A DNA stretch of 64,000 bases from Streptomyces sp. NRRL F-2664 (lineage in GTDB: Bacteria > Actinomycetota > Actinomycetes > Streptomycetales > Streptomycetaceae), in NCBI RefSeq assembly GCF_000719345.1, contig NZ_JOFX01000003.1, positions 186,001 through 250,000 of the forward strand. Reading direction: 5' to 3'. Shown here in pieces: positions 8,403 through 16,249 of the stretch. Each line of letters opens with the position of its first letter. Position 1 is the stretch's first letter. Made by a program: the position numbers and the translations under genes. The notes beneath the pieces are model-generated. The model ran no database searches. It was given only the letters and a program-made list of their open reading frames with translations, and had not been told where the DNA came from.

Positions 8403-9716
8403 GTGACTTCCGCACTGACAACTCGCCTCCTGCCGCAGGCCTACCGTCCGCTCTTCGCCCACGCCGGCTTCAAACGGCTGCTGCCGGCCCTGGCGGCCTC
8501 CGACATCGGCGACGGCATGAGCGTGGTGGCGGTGGCGTGGTTGGCCATCGAGATCGCGCCGCCCGGCCGTTCTGGCCTGCTCCTCGGCGCCGCGCTGGCC
8601 GCCTACGCGCTGCCCGGCGCCCTCGGCGCGCTGCTCTTCGGGCGCCTGCTACGGCGTCTTCCCCCGGGGCGGCTGCTGGCGGCCGACAGTCGGATCCGCG
8701 CGGTCCTCCTCGGCTGCGTACCCCTGGCCTGGGCCGCCGGTCTGCTGCACCCCGTGCTGTACGTGGCGCTGCTGGCCGGTTCGTCCGTCCTGCACGCGTG
8801 GGGCAACGCCGGGCGGTATGCGCTGGTGTCGCAATTGCTTGCGCCGGACCAGCGGCTGGCCGCCAACGCCCTGCTGTCGTCGAGCGTCTCGGCCTCGATC
8901 GTGATCGGCCCGGCCCTGGCGGGGTTCCTGGCCGCGGTGGTCGGCCCGGCCTGGCTCATCGGCCTCGACGCCCTGTCCTTCGCGGTGCTCGCCGTGCAGG
9001 TCGGCCGGGTCCGGGCCGCGAGCGCCGGGGCGGACCCGGAGCCCGGCCCGGCGGAAGGTGCCGCGGCCGGCGCCGAGCGGTCGTACGAGGGACTGCGGTT
9101 GATGCGCAAGCAGCCCGAACTCCTCGGCGTTCTCGCCCTGACGTGGTTCTTCAACCTCCTCTACGGGCCGGCGGAGGTCGCGCTGCCGCTGCACGTCACC
9201 GACGACCTGCACGCCGGAGCAGGCCTGCTCGGCCTCTACTGGGCGCTGTTCGGCGCGGGTGCCGTGCTGGGCGGGCTGGCCGCGGGTGCGCTGCGGAGGT
9301 TCCCGTTGTGGCCGGTGACCCTGGGGATCGTCGCGGGCTGGGGGCTGGCGCTCGTCCCGTTCGGTCTCGGCGCGTCCCCGCCGGTCACCCTGGCCTGCTT
9401 CACCCTGGGCGGCCTCGTCTACGGCCCGTTCACGGCGCTGTCCTACACACTGTTCCAGGAGCGCACTCCGGCCGCCTCGCTGACGACGGTCCTCGCCGCG
9501 CGCAGCGCGGCCCTGCTGACCGCCGGGCCGGTGGGCACGGCGCTCGGCGGGCCTCTGGTCGCGATGATGGGGCCCCGGGGGGTGCTGGCGGCGTCGGGGA
9601 TCGCGACGGTCGCGCTCGCCTGCGTCGGGGCGGCGGTCCGGATCGCGGGCACCCGCCGGAGGTGTTCCCGGCCCGTGCACGGATCAGGGCCGTGCGGCGG
9701 TGCCGCACGGCCCTGA
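8403..9716 (+). CDS. MFS transporter, probable SoxR-controlled exporter
   Basis: 437 residues with about 12 membrane segments and the loop between segments 2 and 3 (GRLLRRLPPGRLLAADS) typical of the major facilitator superfamily. It resembles drug-efflux-like members with an N-terminal SDIGDGMS. I chose the GTG at 8403: AGGAG (8389-8393) precedes it and the predicted transcription start coincides with it. A GTG at 8376 would lie inside the operator. Divergence from soxR suggests it expels a redox-active compound; the substrate is not known. Confidence 0.85.
   Translation: MTSALTTRLLPQAYRPLFAHAGFKRLLPALAASDIGDGMSVVAVAWLAIEIAPPGRSGLLLGAALAAYALPGALGALLFGRLLRRLPPGRLLAADSRIRAVLLGCVPLAWAAGLLHPVLYVALLAGSSVLHAWGNAGRYALVSQLLAPDQRLAANALLSSSVSASIVIGPALAGFLAAVVGPAWLIGLDALSFAVLAVQVGRVRAASAGADPEPGPAEGAAAGAERSYEGLRLMRKQPELLGVLALTWFFNLLYGPAEVALPLHVTDDLHAGAGLLGLYWALFGAGAVLGGLAAGALRRFPLWPVTLGIVAGWGLALVPFGLGASPPVTLACFTLGGLVYGPFTALSYTLFQERTPAASLTTVLAARSAALLTAGPVGTALGGPLVAMMGPRGVLAASGIATVALACVGAAVRIAGTRRRCSRPVHGSGPCGGAARP
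9684..9716 (+). terminator. Perfect 15-bp hairpin containing the MFS stop codon
   Basis: TCAGGGCCGTGCGGC (9684-9698), loop GGT, then the exact complement (9702-9716) whose last three bases are the TGA stop codon. No U-tract follows. The csp gene converges from the other side. Confidence 0.75.
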
Positions 9717-9792
9717 GCGTCCGCTCCCCCGGTTCACCCGAGGGGAGGAAACGGTTCTCCGTTGCCCGTGGCACTGCCCGGGCCGCCGGGGA

Positions 9793-9996
9793 TCAGGCGG
9801 GGGTGATGTTCTCCGCCTGCGGGCCCTTCTGGCCCTGCGTGATGTCGAAGGTCACGGCCTGACCCTCCTGGAGCTCGCGGTAGCCCGTGGCGTTGATCGC
9901 CGAGTAGTGGGCGAAGACGTCCGGGCCGCCGCCGTCCTGGGCGATGAAGCCGAAGCCCTTTTCGGAGTTGAACCACTTCACGGTTCCCGTAGCCAT
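9793..9996 (-). CDS. Cold-shock protein (CspA family)
   Basis: 67 residues, the usual CspA length. A single OB-fold RNA-binding domain with RNP1 KGFGFI and RNP2-like VFAHY. I chose the ATG at 9996, 7 nt from AAGG in the leader; ATGs at 10002 and 10029 would give short extensions. Such proteins melt RNA secondary structure and in Streptomyces are often constitutively made. The leader contains a CCTCCAC/GTGGAGG hairpin near 10023-10041. Confidence 0.92.
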   Translation of the reverse strand: MATGTVKWFNSEKGFGFIAQDGGGPDVFAHYSAINATGYRELQEGQAVTFDITQGQKGPQAENITPA

Positions 9997-10457
9997 GTTC
10001 ATGCCTTCCCGTTGACGTACGCCCTCCACACGGCGTGGAGGACGGAGGTGATCGCCCTGGTCCTACGGCACAACACAGCAAAACTGCCCACACCAGAGGC
10101 GCGGGACGGCACTTCGAACCACGACAGCTACCGGAGAAGGTACACGCCTGCACGCACGGTCACCAGGGGGAATGATCACGCCTGTGCGGCGGGAATTCAC
10201 CCTTGTACGGACTTGCCGGGCGGCCGTGCCCGAAAAAACTCGTCGCGAGCAGTCCCCGGATGCCGAGCGGGGCCTGCCGCCGTTTCGGCGGCCGCGCCCG
10301 CGAGGCATCGGCGGGGCCGCACCCCGTCGGCGCGACGAGGGGCCGACCGCATTCCATGTGACCGCGGTCACAGAAGTTCCCGTCGTCCGATGTCGACCGG
10401 ATGCGGCCCGCCGGGCGTATGCCCGGTGAGAGGGACACATGGATCCGGGAGCGATTT
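9997..10457. other. Long intergenic region between csp and the ECF sigma gene
   Basis: 460 bp with no convincing gene on either strand. It holds a hairpin in the csp leader (CCTCCAC 10023-10029, GTGGAGG 10035-10041) and a perfect TGTGA-N6-TCACA palindrome near the sigma end. Lower GC and scattered stop codons in 10060-10250 fit a regulatory region. A long csp leader, as in other cold-shock genes, is possible. Confidence 0.6.
10357..10372. promoter_or_regulatory. Perfect CRP-type palindrome TGTGACCGCGGTCACA
   Basis: A 16-bp exact palindrome matching the CRP/GlxR family consensus TGTGA-N6-TCACA, about 85 bp before the TTG start of the ECF sigma gene. Streptomyces has a Crp protein that recognises a similar GTG-N6-CAC core. 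Control of the sigma gene by Crp is inferred. Confidence 0.6.
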
Positions 10458-10954
10458 TTGACCGTCGAGGAGTTCGAAGCGTTCTACGCACAAGCGGCGG
10501 GAAGGCTCACAGGACAGCTGTACGTGATGCTCGGTGATCATCACGAGGCGCAGGACGTGGTGCAGGAGGCCTTCGTCCGGGGGTGGGGCCGCCGGCGTCA
10601 GCTGGACCGCGACGGCCGCCCGGAGGCCTGGATCCGTACCGTCGCCCGGCGCCTCGCGGTCAGCCGCTGGCGGGTGCGCCGGCGCAGCGCCGACGCCTGG
10701 CGGCGCACGGCTCCCGCGCCGCAAGTGGAGGGGCCCGGTCCCGAGGCGGTGGCCCTCGTCGAGGCGCTGCGGCAGCTCCCGCTGAAGCAGCGGCGCACGA
10801 TGGCGCTGCACTACCTCTGCGACCTGACCGTCGAGCAGATCACCGCCGAGACCTCGCTGTCCGCGAGCACGTCAAGACGCACCTCTCCCGCGGCCGGGCC
10901 GCGCTCTCACGCCACCTGCAGGATCCGCGCACCGAGGAGTCCCCCGATGCCTGA
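10458..10954 (+). pseudogene. SigE-family ECF sigma factor gene with a one-base frameshift
   Basis: Starts best at the TTG 10458 (GGAG 6 nt upstream), giving the family-typical MTVEEFEAFY. Region 2 (DVVQEAFVRGW, WIRTVARRLAVSRW) and the start of region 4 (LPLKQRRTMALHYL, VEQITAETSLSAST) are normal. At about 10871 the frame breaks: the expected VKTHLSRGRAAL continues in the -1 frame from 10871 and stops at 10954. Restoring one G between 10871 and 10872 (ACG-GTC-AAG) repairs the gene. As written, translation runs on into the downstream membrane protein and destroys the region 4 recognition helix. A sequencing error, a true mutation or, least likely, recoding could explain it. Confidence 0.8.
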
Positions 10955-11393
10955 GTCCCACGACCCGCTGCGGTCGGCCTTCCGCGCCGCGGCTTCCGCC
11001 GGGCAGTCCGCGACCACTCTTGCGCCCGTCTCCGTCGTCGAACGGCACGGCGAACGGCTCCGGCGGCGCCGGATCGCGGGCATCGCGGCAGCCTGCTGCC
11101 TGCTCCTCGGGGGATCCGGCGCGGCACTGGCCGTGTTCCTGCCGCAGGCCCCGGGCCGGCCGACGCTGCCGGCGACCACCCCTTCTCCCGTGACACCGTC
11201 CGACCTGCCGACCTCCCTTCCCCCGTCCGCGCCGACCTCCGCACCCTCCTCCGGGCAGCGCACCGCAAACTCCCTGACCCCGCCCAGCGCGACCGCCGGT
11301 GTCGACGACCGCACCTCGACGATGCGCGCCCGCCCTCCCCAGGGGTCGACGCAGCCGGGTACGTCCGCCGCCACCACGCAGCCGCCCCCGTAG
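10947..11393 (+). CDS. Single-pass membrane protein downstream of the sigma factor
   Basis: 148 residues. GAGGAG (10934-10939) lies 7 nt before the ATG, so it has its own ribosome site and originally overlapped the sigma stop by 8 bp. An N-terminal cytoplasmic part of about 45 residues (DPLRSAFRAAAS, ERHGERLRRRR) precedes one membrane segment (AGIAAACCLLLGGSGAALAVFL); the outside part is Pro/Thr/Ser-rich and disordered. Pairing with an ECF sigma gene suggests an anti-sigma-like partner, but no known anti-sigma domain is visible. Through the frameshift it is now in frame with the sigma gene. Confidence 0.75.
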   Translation: MPESHDPLRSAFRAAASAGQSATTLAPVSVVERHGERLRRRRIAGIAAACCLLLGGSGAALAVFLPQAPGRPTLPATTPSPVTPSDLPTSLPPSAPTSAPSSGQRTANSLTPPSATAGVDDRTSTMRARPPQGSTQPGTSAATTQPPP

Positions 11394-11396
11394 CGG

Positions 11397-11432
11397 GGTG
11401 TCCTGCGGGCCGGGCCCGGTCCGCAGGACACC
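11397..11432 (+). terminator. 12-bp hairpin after the sigma/membrane-protein pair
   Basis: GGTGTCCTGCGG (11397-11408) pairs perfectly with CCGCAGGACACC (11421-11432), with a G/C-rich 12-nt loop. It sits 4 nt after the TAG stop. No U-run follows, as usual in Streptomyces. Confidence 0.75.
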
Positions 11433-11525
11433 GGAGCCCCCTCGTCCACCGACCCCCACCGCGGACCCGGCCCGCAAGCCCGACCGGCGGTCCCGCACGC
11501 CCTCAGACGGCTCTGGAGATCCCCT

Positions 11526-12605
11526 GTGTCCGTTTCAGCCCTGCCTCGGCCGTCCGAGGTCCCCCGTCCGCCACCCGCCGCTCCGGGTCGGCCCGCCCCG
11601 GGCCGTCCCCGCCGCCCGCTGCCGGTCGTGCGGTGGCTGCGGCCCGGCGACCGCGAGGTGCTGTGGCTCTACCTGGTGACCCGCCTCGGCATCTGGGCCA
11701 CCGCGGCCGCCGTCGGCCGGCTCTTCCCCTCCGACGGCGAGAGCCGCCGGCCCGCGCCGCTGCTCGCGTCCTGGTCCGCGTCCGGCGCCTTGATCTCGTT
11801 CGTCGCCGGGGGCGTCGCCGTCCTGTCCCTCGCCCGGATCGCCCGTGCCCGGCCGGGCGGCGACGACGGCGCCCGACGCGCGGTGGCGTTCCTGCTCGTC
11901 TCGCCCTGCGCCGTGTTCCTCGCCGCCGGTTACACCGAATCCCTCTTCCTGGCCCTGGCCCTGCCCGCCTGGCTCGCGGCGCAGCGCCAGAGCTGGGCCG
12001 CCGCCTCGGTGCTGGCCTGCCTGGCCTGCTCGGTGCGGGTGACGGGCCTCTTCCTCGCGGCCGCGCTCGTGCTCCACTTCCTCCTGACCGCCCGTACCCG
12101 GGCCACCTGGCGCAGCGCCCCCTGGCTGGTCCTGCCCGCCCTCCCGGCGCTGCTGTTCAGCTGGTACCTGCACGCGTGGACCGGGGACTGGATGGCCTGG
12201 AAGCACTCGCAGGAACGGGGTTGGTACCGGGACTTCCACCTGCCGTGGGAGGCGTGGGCCCACACCTGGACGGCCGCCTTCGGACACGCCCACCCCACGG
12301 GCTACGCGCTGATGTGGCAGGCCGAGCTCCTGGCCATGGTGACCGGCGTCGTCCTCCTGGCCGTGCTGGTCCGCCGCCGCCACTGGCCGGAGGCCCTGTA
12401 CGTCGCGCTCACCCTGTGGGCCCTGGGCACCTCCTACTGGTACACCTCCCTGCCCCGCTCCACCCTCCTGTGGTGGCCGCTGTGGATCTCCCTGGCCGGC
12501 TGGAGCCTCGGCCGCCCCTGGGTGCGCAGCGCCTATCTGTACGTCGCCGGGCCGCTGTGCACGACGGTTGCCATCACCTTCCTCACGGGACGCTGGGCCG
12601 GATAG
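11526..12605 (+). CDS. PIG-V-like membrane mannosyltransferase
   Basis: 359 residues with about 8-9 membrane segments. The central stretch SPCAVFLAAGYTESLFLAL is the hallmark of the PIG-V/GT76-like family, which transfers mannose from polyprenyl-phosphate-mannose on the outer membrane face. LVTRLGIWA near the start also fits. GGAG (11515-11518) precedes the GTG by 7 nt. The bacterial acceptor (lipid glycan or protein) is not known. It stands alone between a terminator and the antitoxin-like gene. Confidence 0.75.
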   Translation: MSVSALPRPSEVPRPPPAAPGRPAPGRPRRPLPVVRWLRPGDREVLWLYLVTRLGIWATAAAVGRLFPSDGESRRPAPLLASWSASGALISFVAGGVAVLSLARIARARPGGDDGARRAVAFLLVSPCAVFLAAGYTESLFLALALPAWLAAQRQSWAAASVLACLACSVRVTGLFLAAALVLHFLLTARTRATWRSAPWLVLPALPALLFSWYLHAWTGDWMAWKHSQERGWYRDFHLPWEAWAHTWTAAFGHAHPTGYALMWQAELLAMVTGVVLLAVLVRRRHWPEALYVALTLWALGTSYWYTSLPRSTLLWWPLWISLAGWSLGRPWVRSAYLYVAGPLCTTVAITFLTGRWAG

Positions 12606-12653
12606 GCGGTGTACCGGCCGGGCGAACGGGCCCCCGGGCGGCCGCCGGACGCG

Positions 12654-12659
12654 CATACT
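12654..12659 (+). promoter_or_regulatory. -10 box of a leaderless antitoxin-like gene
   Basis: CATACT followed by six bases and the ATG at 12666. The GGAGG touching the ATG is too close to act as a normal ribosome site, which supports a leaderless start. Confidence 0.5.
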
Positions 12660-12665
12660 CGGAGG

Positions 12666-12896
12666 ATGGCCGACACCACCACCGTCGAGGTCGACACCGA
12701 CGTGCGCGACCGTCTCGCCGTGCTCGCCGCCGATCGCGGACTGAGCCTGCGCGCGTACCTCGCCGAACTCGCCGCCGCCCAGGAGAACGCGACCGCGCTC
12801 GCCCGCGCAGCACGCGCCTTCGAGCACGCGCTGGAACGGCCGGGCTTCCGCGAGGGCTTCGCGCGCGATTTCGGCGGCCCGGCCCCCCGCGACTGA
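12666..12896 (+). CDS. Orphan ribbon-helix-helix antitoxin-like protein (MazE7-like)
   Basis: 76 residues. The opening TTTVEVDTDVRDRLAVLAADRG plus LRAYLAELAAA is typical of small RHH/MazE-like antitoxins that bind DNA as dimers and mask a toxin with their C-terminus. No toxin gene follows; the next gene, about 110 bp on, is a methyltransferase. It may act on a toxin elsewhere or only as a regulator. Confidence 0.6.
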   Translation: MADTTTVEVDTDVRDRLAVLAADRGLSLRAYLAELAAAQENATALARAARAFEHALERPGFREGFARDFGGPAPRD

Positions 12897-13004
12897 CCCG
12901 GCAGCCCCGGGACCGCCACCCGGGTGGCCGCGCCGACGGGCCGGTCCGCCGGAACGTCCCTAGGCTCGGGGGAGGACCGCTTCGAGCGCTGGAGGACGGC
13001 TGTC

Positions 13005-13835
13005 ATGACCGATGCGAGCGAGGCGCGGCAGGCCGACCGCACCCTGAAGGCCAAGCACCGTGCGATGTGGGCCATGGGCGACTACCCGTCCGTGGCCTCC
13101 CATGTGGTCTCCGCGCTGGGTCCCCTGCTGGTGAAGGAGTGCGGGGTCCGGACCGGCGACCGGGTCCTCGACATCGCGGCGGGATCGGGCAACGCCGCGA
13201 TCCCGGCCGCGTTGGCCGGGGCCGACGTCGTGGCGTCCGACCTGACCCCGGAGCTGCTGGAGGTCGGTCGGCACCTGGCCGCCGTCCAGGGCGCGAAGCT
13301 GGAGTGGCGGGAGGCGGACGCCGAGGCACTGCCTTTCGCGGACGGCGAGTTCGACGTCGTGATGTCGTGCATCGGCATCATGTTCGCCCCGCACCATCGC
13401 ACCGCCGCAGACGAGATGCTGCGCGTGTGCCGGGCCGGCGGGACGGTCGGGCTGCTCAGCTGGACCCCCGAGGGCTTCGTCGGCCGGCTGTTCGCCACGA
13501 TGAAGCCATACGCCCCGCCGCCCCCGCCCGGGGTGCAGCCGCCTCCGCTGTGGGGCAGCGAGGAGTACGTCCATGAGCTCCTCGGCGACGCGGTCACCGA
13601 CGTGGTCGCCCGCCGCCGGACGGTTCCCGTGACCCTCTTCAAGAACCCGCCGGACTTCCGGGAGTTCTTCAAGGCCTGCTACGGGCCGACCATCGCCGTG
13701 TACCGCGCGATCGGCGACGACCCGGAGAAGGTCGCAGCCCTGGACGCGGCGCTCGACGCCCTTGCCGCCGAGCACACCGCGGACGGCGTCATGGAGTGGG
13801 AGTACCTGCTGCTGACCGCCCACCGGCGGGCCTGA
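13005..13835 (+). CDS. Class I SAM-dependent methyltransferase
   Basis: 276 residues from the ATG at 13005; GGAGG (12991-12995) lies 9 nt upstream. Motif I VLDIAAGSGNAAIPAA, acidic strand-2 end SDLTPELL, and ALPFADGEFDVVMS with FAPHH follow the UbiE/Methyltransf_11 pattern. A proline-rich loop (PPPPPGVQPPP) lies in the middle. The substrate cannot be read from sequence. It converges on the serine hydrolase with 26 bp between. Confidence 0.85.
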   Translation: MTDASEARQADRTLKAKHRAMWAMGDYPSVASHVVSALGPLLVKECGVRTGDRVLDIAAGSGNAAIPAALAGADVVASDLTPELLEVGRHLAAVQGAKLEWREADAEALPFADGEFDVVMSCIGIMFAPHHRTAADEMLRVCRAGGTVGLLSWTPEGFVGRLFATMKPYAPPPPPGVQPPPLWGSEEYVHELLGDAVTDVVARRRTVPVTLFKNPPDFREFFKACYGPTIAVYRAIGDDPEKVAALDAALDALAAEHTADGVMEWEYLLLTAHRRA

Positions 13836-13861
13836 CGCCGCCCGCCCGGGACGGGGACGCC

Positions 13862-14971
13862 TCACACGGCGCGTTCGCCGGCGAATTCGGCTTCGAGGAC
13901 CTGCGTGAACAGGCCGATCGGGTCGTTCCAGTCGCCGTTGACGCTCTGCGCCACGACGTGCTCGCCGTCGCGGGTGCCGTAGGTGTAGCAGAACGAGCCG
14001 TTGATGGCACCGCCCATGCCCCACACGGTCACGCCCGAGGACACCGTCATGGCCGACATGCCCAGGCCGTAGGAGGCGCCGGGGAGCCACTTGCCCTCGG
14101 GAGTGGGACGGGCGGCGAACATCTCCTCCTGCTGGGCGGGGGGCAGCAACCGGCCCCCGAGCAGTTCGGCGAAGAAGCGGTTCAGGTCACCGGCGGTGGA
14201 GACCATGCCGCCGGCCGACCAGGCGAAGCTGGTGTTCAGTTCGGTCACGTCATGGACCTCGGCGTCGGGCGCCGTCAGGAAGTTCTTGCTGTAGAGCCGG
14301 GGGTGGGGTCCGCGCAGCCCGTACTCGTCGTCGCCCGGGACATAGGTGCCGGTCAGTTCCAGCGGGCGGGCGATGCGCTGCTCCAGCTGGTGGGCGAAGG
14401 TCCGGCCCGTCGCCTGCTCGATGATCAGGCCGAGCAGGATGTAGCCGGTGTTGCTGTACGTCCAGCCCTCACCCGGGGCGAAGTCCGGGGCGTGGGCGGT
14501 GGCGATCTCCACCAGCTGCTCGGGGCTGAAGCGGTCGTAGCGGTGCTCCAGGAAAGCCGGGCCGTAGTGCCGGGAGAGCAGCCCCTCGTCCACGGAGTAG
14601 TTGAAGAGCCCGCTGGTCATGCCGAGCAGGTGCCGGACGGTGATCGCGCCGGCGTCGTTGCCGTTCCCCCCGACCAGGCCGGGGAGCCAGTGCTCGACGG
14701 TGTCGTCCAGGGAGAGCGTGTGCTCGGCGGCGAGTTGCAGGGTGAGGGTGGCGGTGAAGGTCTTGGTGGTGCTGCCGATGCGGTACTGCTCGTGGGGCAG
14801 CCGCTCACGGCCGGTCGCCGTGTCGGCCACCCCCGCAGTGGCGAACCACCGTCCCCGGCGGTCCTGCACCTGGGCGATCATGCCGGGGAGGCCGGCCCCG
14901 TTCACCGCCCGGTCCAGGACCTCCTGCACGGCGGCACGCGAACTCCTCTGCTGGGGAACGGGCTTGGTCAT
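13862..14971 (-). CDS. Serine hydrolase of the beta-lactamase/class C PBP family
   Basis: 369 residues from the ATG at 14971, with GGAG about 8 nt upstream. The active-site STTK (IGSTTKTF) and YSN (TYSNTGYIL) motifs and an HxG-like VWGMGG box give the full serine beta-lactamase/D-aminopeptidase/esterase triad of motifs. No signal peptide is visible, so it is likely cytoplasmic and perhaps an esterase or peptidase rather than a secreted lactamase. Confidence 0.85.
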   Translation of the reverse strand: MTKPVPQQRSSRAAVQEVLDRAVNGAGLPGMIAQVQDRRGRWFATAGVADTATGRERLPHEQYRIGSTTKTFTATLTLQLAAEHTLSLDDTVEHWLPGLVGGNGNDAGAITVRHLLGMTSGLFNYSVDEGLLSRHYGPAFLEHRYDRFSPEQLVEIATAHAPDFAPGEGWTYSNTGYILLGLIIEQATGRTFAHQLEQRIARPLELTGTYVPGDDEYGLRGPHPRLYSKNFLTAPDAEVHDVTELNTSFAWSAGGMVSTAGDLNRFFAELLGGRLLPPAQQEEMFAARPTPEGKWLPGASYGLGMSAMTVSSGVTVWGMGGAINGSFCYTYGTRDGEHVVAQSVNGDWNDPIGLFTQVLEAEFAGERAV

Positions 14972-15091
14972 CCGTCGGTCTCCTCGATGCGCGCCACTCA
15001 CGTTCTTCCCGATGGGAAGACGCTACGGCGGCGCGCCGGGAGCGCGCTGGCCCGCTCCCGGCCAACATCTGTATGACCGAAACGCCCCGGA

Positions 15092-15409
15092 TCACCCGTT
15101 CGCGGGCCGTTCATGCGTCCGGTCTTCCCGGCCGCGGCCCCGGCCCCGGTCATCGGGGGCGATCATGGCGGTCAGCCCGTAGTCCAGTTCCGCGCCGTCG
15201 ACGAGCAGGGCCTCGATGCTGCGGGTGGCGGGATCGATGTCGGCCTCCATGCCCTCCCCCCGGTAGCGCGGATAGCCCGAAGCGCCCTGCTCACCGGTCG
15301 CCTCGACCACGGCCGACCGCAGGGCGCGGTCGGCCGGGGAGGCCCCGCGGAGGTTCTCGATGTGTTCGGGCACCACCAGGATTTCGAAGCTCTGCGGCTC
15401 AGGGGTCAT
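15092..15409 (-). CDS. Conserved small protein of unknown function
   Basis: 105 residues (FEILVVPEHIENLRGASPADRALRSAVVEATGEQ at the start, abbreviated here by its first part). Coding character is good and the ATG lies 6 nt after TAGCTT, a leaderless -10. The C-terminal 20 residues are charged and probably disordered. I do not recognise a named domain. Confidence 0.65.
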   Translation of the reverse strand: MTPEPQSFEILVVPEHIENLRGASPADRALRSAVVEATGEQGASGYPRYRGEGMEADIDPATRSIEALLVDGAELDYGLTAMIAPDDRGRGRGREDRTHERPANG

Positions 15410-15415
15410 GAACCG

Positions 15416-15421
15416 AAGCTA
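15416..15421 (-). promoter_or_regulatory. -10 box of a leaderless small gene
   Basis: TAGCTT on the minus strand, six bases before the ATG at 15409. No clear -35. Confidence 0.4.
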
Positions 15422-15544
15422 CCGGACCGGGCGCCGCACACCGGGTCTCACACGGCGCGGCGCCGCACCGCGCCCACCGCGAGGAGCACGGCACCCTCCT
15501 GCCCGGCGACCCGCGCTCCGCTCCCCCGCACCGCAGGGCACGCG

Positions 15545-15580
15545 CCAGAGCCTCCGGCCCGGTCGGGCGGGAGGCTCTGG
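15545..15580 (-). terminator. Hairpin downstream of the rodlin gene
   Basis: CCAGAGCCTCC (15545-15555) pairs with GGAGGCTCTGG (15570-15580), and the loop holds an inner CCCG/CGGG. It lies about 150 bp past the rodlin stop. Confidence 0.6.
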
Positions 15581-15728
15581 GGTGGTGCAGTTCGGTGGCC
15601 GCGTCGTCGGCCGTGCGGCCGGCGCGCGCCGTTCGAGGTCGGATCGAGAGGATCCGCGGGGAACAAGCCGGGGCCCCGTGGGCACTCGCGCAGGCTTCGG
15701 AGGCCCCGGCTCGCACAGGGGGACTGCG

Positions 15729-16142
15729 TCAGCTGCCGGCCGAGAGGTTGCCGGAGAGGACCGGGATGTTCTCCAGGATGTGGGAGAGCGGCTCGTCGCC
15801 CTTGGCCTGGGTGGAGTTCTTGGTGCACTGCTGGTTCTGCGGGTTGGACAGGATGTTGACGTCCTGGACGCCGATGTTGGCGATGAGCGCCAGCACGGAC
15901 TGGACATTGACCTTGGCCGGCAGGCCGATGCAGGGCTTGTTCAGGGTGCCCTGGACGAGGCCGAGCTGCGGGCTCTGGTCGCCGTGGGTCTTCTGGTTGC
16001 CGTAGGCCTGCACGGCACCGTTGCCGTTGACGGTGTTGATCCCGTTGTCGTTGCCGACGGCCATGGCCGGGGCGGCAACTGCGGCGCCCGCGCCGACGAT
16101 GGAGACGGTGGCGGCGGCGGTGGCCATGATCTTCTTGAACAT
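15729..16142 (-). CDS. Rodlin, spore/aerial hypha surface protein
   Basis: 137 residues. A signal peptide (MFKKIMATAAATVSIVGAGA, cut after AMA) is followed by NDNGINTVNGNGAVQAYGN, SPQLGLVQGTLNKPCIG and NQQCTKNSTQAKGD, all characteristic of RdlA/RdlB. Rodlins organise chaplin fibrils into the rodlet layer of aerial hyphae and spores. Two conserved cysteines are present. Rodlin genes normally come as a divergent rdlA/rdlB pair near chaplins; here only one copy is seen and no chaplin. AAGGA about 9 nt upstream is the ribosome site. Confidence 0.9.
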   Translation of the reverse strand: MFKKIMATAAATVSIVGAGAAVAAPAMAVGNDNGINTVNGNGAVQAYGNQKTHGDQSPQLGLVQGTLNKPCIGLPAKVNVQSVLALIANIGVQDVNILSNPQNQQCTKNSTQAKGDEPLSHILENIPVLSGNLSAGS

Positions 16143-16166
16143 CAGGGGTCGTCCTTAGGTGACACG

Positions 16167-16195
16167 AGTGCAAGGGGGTGAGGCGTCTTGATCAA
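16167..16195 (-). promoter_or_regulatory. Candidate rodlin promoter
   Basis: On the minus strand TTGATC (16190-16195), 17 bp, TGCACT (16167-16172), leaving a short leader before the rodlin ATG at 16142. Confidence 0.4.
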
Positions 16196-16249
16196 CGGCC
16201 CGGGCGGCGGCGGGTTCCGGCGCTTCACCCGATTGGCGGCATCGCCGTC

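Larger units (their letters stand above)
15410..15728. other. Gap between a small gene and the rodlin gene
   Basis: About 320 bp without a convincing gene. Apart from the -10 box at its left edge it holds the hairpin at 15545-15580, probably the rodlin transcript end. Confidence 0.5.

Noticed and set aside
10865..10880. Programmed -1 frameshift site in the sigma gene
   Set aside because: No slippery heptamer is present; a lost G is simpler.
12666..13835. Methyltransferase as toxin partner of the antitoxin-like gene
   Set aside because: The methyltransferase has a normal family length and motifs and its own ribosome site; nothing links it to toxicity.
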